Below are positions 5,832 to 11,218 of a stretch of 11,218 nucleotides of DNA, one piece after another. Position 1 is the first letter of the stretch. Each line of letters starts with the position of its first letter. The notes beneath the pieces were generated by a model. The model ran no database searches. It had not been told where the DNA came from and saw nothing but the letters and a program-made list of their open reading frames with translations. Position numbers and translations under genes: made by a program. Origin of the DNA: an uncultured bacterium (GTDB taxonomy: Bacteria; Bacillota; Clostridia; Lachnospirales; Lachnospiraceae); assembly GCA_947071365.1 (NCBI GenBank), contig CAMTFT010000021.1, forward strand, positions 1 through 11,218. Reading direction: 5' to 3'.

Positions 5832-6913
5832 TATCCATTCACCTCTTCAAAGTTTTTCATGAATGATACGAGAGCATCAACGCCCTCTGATGGCATCGCA
5901 TTGTAAATGCTTGCGCGCATACCGCCTACGCTGCGGTGGCCCTTCAGGTTCACGAAGCCTTCCGCCTCCGCTTCCTTCACAAATTTAGCATCCAGCTCCT
6001 TGTCACCTGTCACGAATGGCACATTCATCAGAGAACGGTCTTCCTTTACAACAGTTCCCCGGAACATATTGCTGCTGTCAAGGAAATCGTACAGCACTTT
6101 CGCCTTTGCCTCATTGCGCTCCTTCATAGCCTGAAGGCCGCCCGTCTCCCGGATCCACTTGAATACCTTGCCGCACATATAGATGCAGTAGCAGTTCGGT
6201 GTGTTGTACATGGAACCGGCATCTGCATGAGTCTTGAACTTCATCATGGTCGGTGTGAAATCCATCACATCATCCGTGATCAGATCCTCCCGGACGATGG
6301 AAATGACCATACCTGCCGGACCGATATTCTTCTGAACTCCGCCGTAAATGATACCGTAATCAGAAACATTCACCGGCTCAGAAAGGAAACAGGAGGATAC
6401 GTCGGAAACAAGCAACTTGCCCTTCGTATTCGGCAGCTTTTTGTATTTCGTTCCATAAATCGTGTTGTTCTCGCAAATATATACGTAATCGGCATTCTCA
6501 CTGATCGGCAGGTCACTGCAGTCAGGAATATACGAAAAGGTCTTATCCTCACTGGACGCGACAGCGTTGGCCTGGCCGTACTTCTTCGCCTCCTGCCATG
6601 CTTTTTTCGCCCACTGTCCCGTGATGATATAATCAGCCACACGGTTCTTCATCAGGTTCATCGGAATCATGGAAAACTGAAGGCTGGCGCCTCCCTGTAG
6701 AAACAGTACCTTATAATTGTCGGGAATCTGCATGATATCCCGCAGGTCGGCTTCCGTCTCCTGAATCAGATCGTCAAACACCTTTGAGCGGTGGCTCATC
6801 TCCATGACGGACATGCCGCAGCCCTTATAATCCAGCATCTCTGCCTGTGCCTCTTTCAGAACAGCCTCAGGCAGTACAGCCGGGCCTGCTGAAAAGTTGT
6901 AAACTCTGCTCAT
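5831..6913 (-). CDS. serC: Phosphoserine aminotransferase
   Basis: SerC transfers an amino group from glutamate to 3-phosphohydroxypyruvate, giving O-phosphoserine; the reaction needs pyridoxal phosphate. The 360-residue length is normal. The start MSRVYNFSAGPAVLPE is a family hallmark, followed by MSHRS (39-43) with the phosphate-contacting His-Arg. GGASLQF (75-80) binds cofactor phosphate, Asp171 (VSDVSS) contacts the pyridine ring, Lys195 (GGVQKNIGPAG) forms the Schiff base, and HRSVGGMRAS (326-335) is near the C-terminus. AGGAGG (6922-6927) lies 8 bases before the ATG. The gene begins 38 bases after ilvB with no hairpin terminator between, and overlaps serA by one base. Confidence 0.97.
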   Translation of the reverse strand: MSRVYNFSAGPAVLPEAVLKEAQAEMLDYKGCGMSVMEMSHRSKVFDDLIQETEADLRDIMQIPDNYKVLFLQGGASLQFSMIPMNLMKNRVADYIITGQWAKKAWQEAKKYGQANAVASSEDKTFSYIPDCSDLPISENADYVYICENNTIYGTKYKKLPNTKGKLLVSDVSSCFLSEPVNVSDYGIIYGGVQKNIGPAGMVISIVREDLITDDVMDFTPTMMKFKTHADAGSMYNTPNCYCIYMCGKVFKWIRETGGLQAMKERNEAKAKVLYDFLDSSNMFRGTVVKEDRSLMNVPFVTGDKELDAKFVKEAEAEGFVNLKGHRSVGGMRASIYNAMPSEGVDALVSFMKNFEEVNG

Positions 6914-6951
6914 TTTTTCATCCTCCTCAGATCGTTGCAGTTCGTTAATAT

Positions 6952-8625
6952 TCAGTCAAGGTCATCCTGATCAAATACGGTATCGATCGGCTTTCCTGCC
7001 GCTACCATCGGAAATACCTTATCATCACAGTCGATCACGCAGTCCAGTACCACCGGCTTGCCAAGAGACAGCGCCTTTTCCAGAGCAGGCGTCAGCTCCT
7101 CCTTATTCGTCACGCGAATACCGGTTGCTCCCATTGCCTCCGCAAGCTTCACAAAGTCCACCGCATCGTTCAGAACTGTCGCTGCATAGCGTTTTCCGTA
7201 GAACAGGGTCTGCCACTGACGAACCATTCCCAGAACATGGTTGTTGATGACTACCTGAACGACCGGAATATTGTAGCGCACTGCCGTCGCGATTTCATTC
7301 ATATTCATGCGGAAGCATCCGTCTCCTGCGATATTGACCACTGTCTTGTCCGGATTTGCCACCTTTGCACCGATAGCGGCTCCGAGGCCGTATCCCATGG
7401 TGCCCAGGCCTCCCGATGTCAGAAGTGTTCTTGGCTTCGGATATTTGTAATACTGGGCGGCCCACATCTGATGCTGGCCCACCTCAGTTACGATGATCGC
7501 ATCACCCTTTGTCTGTCGGTAGATCTCTTCCACTATATACGGGCCTGTAAGTCCCTCCGTATTGTATTTCAGCGGATACTTCGCCTTCAGCTCTTTTACG
7601 GCTTCATCCCACTCATCATGGTGGTGTTCCTCGATCCGATCATTCAGACGCTTCAATACCTCTTTTACGTCACCGATAACGGCAGCGTTCACCAGAATAT
7701 TCTTATTGATCTCTGCCGGGTCAACATCAATCTGAAGCACCTTTGCATGCTTCGCAAAAGCCTTCGCCTGGCCTACGACACGGTCACTGAATCTGGCTCC
7801 CAGCGTGATCAGCAGGTCACACTGCGTTACGCCAAGGTTCGCCGCCTTCGTCCCATGCATACCAAGCATACCCGTGTAAAGCTCGCTCTTTCCGTCGTAA
7901 GCGCCTTTTCCCATCAGGGAATCTGCCACCGGCGCATGCACCTTCTGGGCGAATTCCTTCAGCTCATCCTCCGCACCGGAGATCACTGCGCCGCCGCCAA
8001 CGAAGATAAACGGCTTTTTGGCTTTGTTGATCAGGTCAACGGCAGCCTCAAGGTCTGCCTCCTTAATATATTCGGTACTGCGTACCACAGGTTCCGGCTT
8101 CACCGGCTCATAATCCGTCACGGCCGCCGTCACATCCTTCGGAATATCGATGAGCACCGGGCCTGGTCGTCCTTCCTGGGCGATATGGAACGCCCAGCGG
8201 ATCGTGTCTGCCAGCTTCGTTACATCCTTTACAATAAAATTATGCTTCGTTATCGGCATTGTGACACCTGTAATATCTATCTCCTGAAAGCTGTCCTTTC
8301 CCAGAAGGCTTACTCCCACGTTCGCCGTGATTGCCACGATCGGAACGGAGTCCATGTAAGCCGTTGCGATACCTGTAACAAGATTCGTCGCACCAGGTCC
8401 TGAAGTAGCCATGCACACGCCGACCTTTCCGGTAGAACGCGCATAGCCGTCTGCCGCGTGGGACGCCCCCTGCTCATGAGAGGTCAGGATATGGCGGATC
8501 TCATCGCTGTGCTTGTAAAGCTCGTCGTAGATGTTCAGGATTGCTCCTCCAGGATAACCAAATACCGTATCTACGCCCTGCTCCTTCAGACACTCAATGA
8601 CAATTTCTGAACCATTTAATTTCAT
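6952..8625 (-). CDS. ilvB: Acetolactate synthase, large (catalytic) subunit
   Basis: IlvB is a thiamine-diphosphate enzyme that condenses two pyruvates to 2-acetolactate (valine/leucine) or pyruvate with 2-oxobutyrate (isoleucine). ATG at 8625 is chosen (557 aa): AAAGGG lies 9 bases upstream and MKLNGSEIVIECLKEQGV is the usual family N-terminus. The in-frame ATG at 8703 would add 26 atypical residues and has no ribosome binding site. The catalytic Glu51 is in SHEQGASHAADGYAR. The ThDP/Mg motif starts at GDG (434-436) and reaches NN (461-462). RQWQ (469-472) lines the region that binds herbicides in homologues. No regulatory subunit gene (ilvN/ilvH) is adjacent. The 146-base gap to ilvD contains only a small GGGC/GCCC hairpin (8682-8693) without a T-run, so read-through from ilvD is expected. 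Confidence 0.95.
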   Translation of the reverse strand: MKLNGSEIVIECLKEQGVDTVFGYPGGAILNIYDELYKHSDEIRHILTSHEQGASHAADGYARSTGKVGVCMATSGPGATNLVTGIATAYMDSVPIVAITANVGVSLLGKDSFQEIDITGVTMPITKHNFIVKDVTKLADTIRWAFHIAQEGRPGPVLIDIPKDVTAAVTDYEPVKPEPVVRSTEYIKEADLEAAVDLINKAKKPFIFVGGGAVISGAEDELKEFAQKVHAPVADSLMGKGAYDGKSELYTGMLGMHGTKAANLGVTQCDLLITLGARFSDRVVGQAKAFAKHAKVLQIDVDPAEINKNILVNAAVIGDVKEVLKRLNDRIEEHHHDEWDEAVKELKAKYPLKYNTEGLTGPYIVEEIYRQTKGDAIIVTEVGQHQMWAAQYYKYPKPRTLLTSGGLGTMGYGLGAAIGAKVANPDKTVVNIAGDGCFRMNMNEIATAVRYNIPVVQVVINNHVLGMVRQWQTLFYGKRYAATVLNDAVDFVKLAEAMGATGIRVTNKEELTPALEKALSLGKPVVLDCVIDCDDKVFPMVAAGKPIDTVFDQDDLD

Positions 8626-8771
8626 ATCAAAAAACCCTTTCTTTCGCAATCTATATATATGCTCTGCATTTCCTCGGTCGCGGGCATTCGCCCTATCAGC
8701 CATCGCCGATGCTCATCTGCCTGTGCGCACGCACCCATCAGTTGTGCATCACCGCTGTCTGGCACGGCTCA

Positions 8772-10442
8772 TTATCTTCGCGGAATCTCCAGCACCGCAC
8801 CACGGTTTCCGGAAGTAACAAGGGACGCATAGCGTGCCAGATAACCCGTCGTGATCTTCGGCTCTCTCGGCTGCCATTTTGCCCGGCGCTGCGCCAGCTC
8901 TTCATCAGAAACCGCCAGCTCCAGCCTGCACTCCGGAATATTGATCTTGATGATATCGCCCTCTTCTACCAGAGCGATCGGTCCGCCGACGGCTGCCTCC
9001 GGAGAAACGTGTCCGATGGAAGCTCCTCTCGATGCACCGCTGAAACGGCCGTCTGTGATCAGCGCCACACTGGAACCAAGACCCATACCTGCGATAGCGG
9101 AGGTGGGGTTCAGCATCTCTCTCATACCGGGGCCGCCCTTCGGTCCCTCATAACGGATGACTACAACGTCCCCTGCCACGATCTTTCCGCCAAGGATCGC
9201 TGCAATTGCATCCTCTTCACAGTCAAATACCCGGGCCGGGCCTTCATGCACCATCATCTCAGGAACAACGGCGGAGCGCTTTACGACACCGGAATCCGGC
9301 GCCAGATTGCCCTTGAGGATCGCCAGGCCGCCTGTCTCGCTGTACGGATTTTCCAGCGGACGGATGACCTCAGGATTTTTGTTGACGCAGCCTGAAATAT
9401 TTTCACCCACAGTCTTGCCCGTAACTGTCATACAGTCAAGGTTCAGAAGGTTCTTCTTCGTAAGCTCATTCATCACCGCATACACGCCCCCGGCCTCGTT
9501 CAGGTCTTCCATGTATGTCGGGCCTGCCGGCGCCAGATGGCAGAGATTCGGTGTCCGGGCGCTGACCTCATTTGCGATATCCACATTCAGCTCCACTCCG
9601 GCCTCATGGGCGATCGCCGGAAGATGCAGCATACTGTTTGTGGAGCAACCCAGTGCCATATCCACGGTCAGGGCGTTCATAAATGCTTTTTCTGTCATGA
9701 TATCTCTCGGGCGGATGTCCTTCTTCAAAAGCTCCATGATCTGCATACCGGCCATCTTTGCGAGACGGATTCTCTCGGAATATACTGCCGGAATCGTGCC
9801 GTTGCCCTTCAGCCCCATACCAAGGACCTCTGTCAGACAGTTCATGCTGTTTGCCGTATACATACCGGAGCAGGAGCCGCAAGTCGGACATACCTTCTCC
9901 TCATATTCTCTTACCTCTTCCGCCGTCATCTTTCCGGCAGTGTGCTCTCCTACCGCCTCAAACATGCTGGAAAGGCTTCTCTTTCTGCCCTTCAAATGGC
10001 CTGCCATCATCGGGCCGCCGCTGACAAAGATCGTCGGGATGTTCAGTCTGGCTGCCGCCATCAGAAGCCCCGGAACGTTCTTGTCGCAGTTCGGAATCAT
10101 GACAAGGGCGTCAAACTGGTGTGCTATTGCCATACACTCCGTGGAGTCGGCGATCAAATCTCTCGTCACCAGAGAATATTTCATTCCCACATGTCCCATG
10201 GCGATACCGTCACAGACAGCGATTGCCGGGAACTCTCTCGGAACGCCGCCGGCCATGGCTACGCCGAGCTTGACTGCTTCCGTTATCTTATCCAGATTCA
10301 TATGTCCCGGAACTACTTCGTTGTAGGAATTCACAATACCGATCAACGGACGTTTCATCTCCTCCTCCGTCATGCCCAGAGCATGGAACAGAGAACGGTG
10401 CGGTGCCTGCTGAATTCCCTTTTTCACAGCGTCACTTCTCAT
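8772..10442 (-). CDS. ilvD: Dihydroxy-acid dehydratase
   Basis: IlvD is an iron-sulfur enzyme that dehydrates 2,3-dihydroxy-isovalerate and -methylvalerate to the 2-oxo acids that precede valine and isoleucine. The 556-residue length is normal. Conserved cysteines lie in VCDGIAMGH (Cys77), PNCDKNVPG (Cys119) and [16 protein letters not shown] (Cys188/Cys191). At residues 41-47 it reads NEVVPGH with no cysteine, as in the E. coli enzyme, which carries an oxygen-sensitive [4Fe-4S] cluster. A similar cluster is therefore likely here and would suit an anaerobe, but that is inference. AAAGGAGGAG (10451-10460) gives a very strong ribosome binding site. The gene lies between leuB and ilvB, on the same strand. 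Confidence 0.97.
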   Translation of the reverse strand: MRSDAVKKGIQQAPHRSLFHALGMTEEEMKRPLIGIVNSYNEVVPGHMNLDKITEAVKLGVAMAGGVPREFPAIAVCDGIAMGHVGMKYSLVTRDLIADSTECMAIAHQFDALVMIPNCDKNVPGLLMAAARLNIPTIFVSGGPMMAGHLKGRKRSLSSMFEAVGEHTAGKMTAEEVREYEEKVCPTCGSCSGMYTANSMNCLTEVLGMGLKGNGTIPAVYSERIRLAKMAGMQIMELLKKDIRPRDIMTEKAFMNALTVDMALGCSTNSMLHLPAIAHEAGVELNVDIANEVSARTPNLCHLAPAGPTYMEDLNEAGGVYAVMNELTKKNLLNLDCMTVTGKTVGENISGCVNKNPEVIRPLENPYSETGGLAILKGNLAPDSGVVKRSAVVPEMMVHEGPARVFDCEEDAIAAILGGKIVAGDVVVIRYEGPKGGPGMREMLNPTSAIAGMGLGSSVALITDGRFSGASRGASIGHVSPEAAVGGPIALVEEGDIIKINIPECRLELAVSDEELAQRRAKWQPREPKITTGYLARYASLVTSGNRGAVLEIPRR

Positions 10443-10468
10443 AATCTTTTCTCCTCCTTTATCTTAAA

Positions 10469-10489
10469 AACCGTATCCGGAATACGGTT
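10469..10489 (-). terminator. Hairpin with short T-run between leuB and ilvD (possible terminator or attenuator)
   Basis: On the minus strand AACCGTAT and ATACGGTT form a perfect 8-bp stem around a 5-base loop. With the last paired bases, five Ts follow, then AAG. It ends only 26 bases before the ilvD ATG, just upstream of the ribosome binding site. The stem has only three G-C pairs on each arm and the T-run is short, so termination would be partial. It might instead shield or shape the ilvD leader. Confidence 0.45.
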
Positions 10490-10510
10490 CTACAACTCTT
10501 CCCATGCAAC

Positions 10511-10567
10511 GCTTCATCTTCGCTGCACAGCCCCAACTTTGCCGTATAGCTTTATCTTCGCTGCACA
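10511..10567. repeat. 19-bp direct repeat in the leuB-ilvD spacer
   Basis: GCTTCATCTTCGCTGCACA (10511-10529) and GCTTTATCTTCGCTGCACA (10549-10567) differ at one of 19 bases and are 38 bases apart start to start. The spacing is close to, but not exactly, a whole number of helical turns. It could be a pair of regulator sites or a relic of local duplication; nothing more can be said from sequence alone. Confidence 0.6.
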
Positions 10568-10582
10568 TTTTGTCAGCAAGGA

Positions 10583-11218
<636 letters not shown>

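Noticed and set aside
7237..8403. 388-residue plus-strand frame
   Set aside because: It is antisense to ilvB, whose catalytic motifs are intact, and shows no recognisable domain.
8626..8703. 26-residue N-terminal extension of IlvB from the ATG at 8703
   Set aside because: It lacks a ribosome binding site and family similarity. The ATG at 8625 has AAAGGG at good spacing and gives the standard N-terminus.
9157..10326. 389-residue plus-strand frame
   Set aside because: It lies antisense to ilvD within a well-conserved enzyme, so it is a codon-bias shadow.

Overview
The window looks like the end of an assembled contig from a Gram-positive gut-type Clostridia, most likely Lachnospiraceae. That placement is inferred from the protein sequences, the mid-GC composition, strong AGGAGG-type ribosome binding sites and the combination of a short ACT-domain SerA with a DUF1015 gene. 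All recognisable genes lie on the minus strand, so transcription runs from right to left. The last 45 bases (11174-11218) are not biological: they are an Illumina Nextera transposase/index adapter. The rightmost gene is therefore cut off by a sequencing artefact, not by a natural boundary.

Right to left, 11173-3426 holds an amino-acid biosynthesis cluster: leuB (3' part), ilvD, ilvB, serC, serA and a DUF1015 gene. leuB belongs to leucine synthesis. IlvB and IlvD make and dehydrate the acetohydroxy-acid precursors of valine, isoleucine and leucine. SerA and SerC make O-phosphoserine from 3-phosphoglycerate. serC and serA overlap by one base, and the DUF1015 ribosome binding site lies on the serA stop codon, so the last three genes look translationally coupled. 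The cluster ends at a strong Rho-independent terminator (3348-3380). No phosphoserine phosphatase and no acetolactate synthase small subunit is visible. The DUF1015 protein sits where a serB might be expected.

The spacer between the terminator and glgB (3062-3347) contains a dense run of short perfect hairpins (3204-3347), probably a repeated intergenic element, followed by a plausible promoter region for glgB with a weak CodY-like box.

Left of this, glgB (626-3061) encodes a glycogen branching enzyme with all four GH13 motifs and an unusual Lys/Ala-rich tail of about 79 residues. After 24 bases comes a CsoR/FrmR-family metal-responsive repressor (1-601, 3' end missing). It carries a histidine-rich N-terminal extension of about 128 residues built on a 72-bp tandem repeat. 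I find no defence system, phage, transposase, CRISPR array, rRNA or tRNA. The most unusual items are the His-repeat regulator, the DUF1015 partner of serine synthesis, the GlgB tail and the hairpin array.
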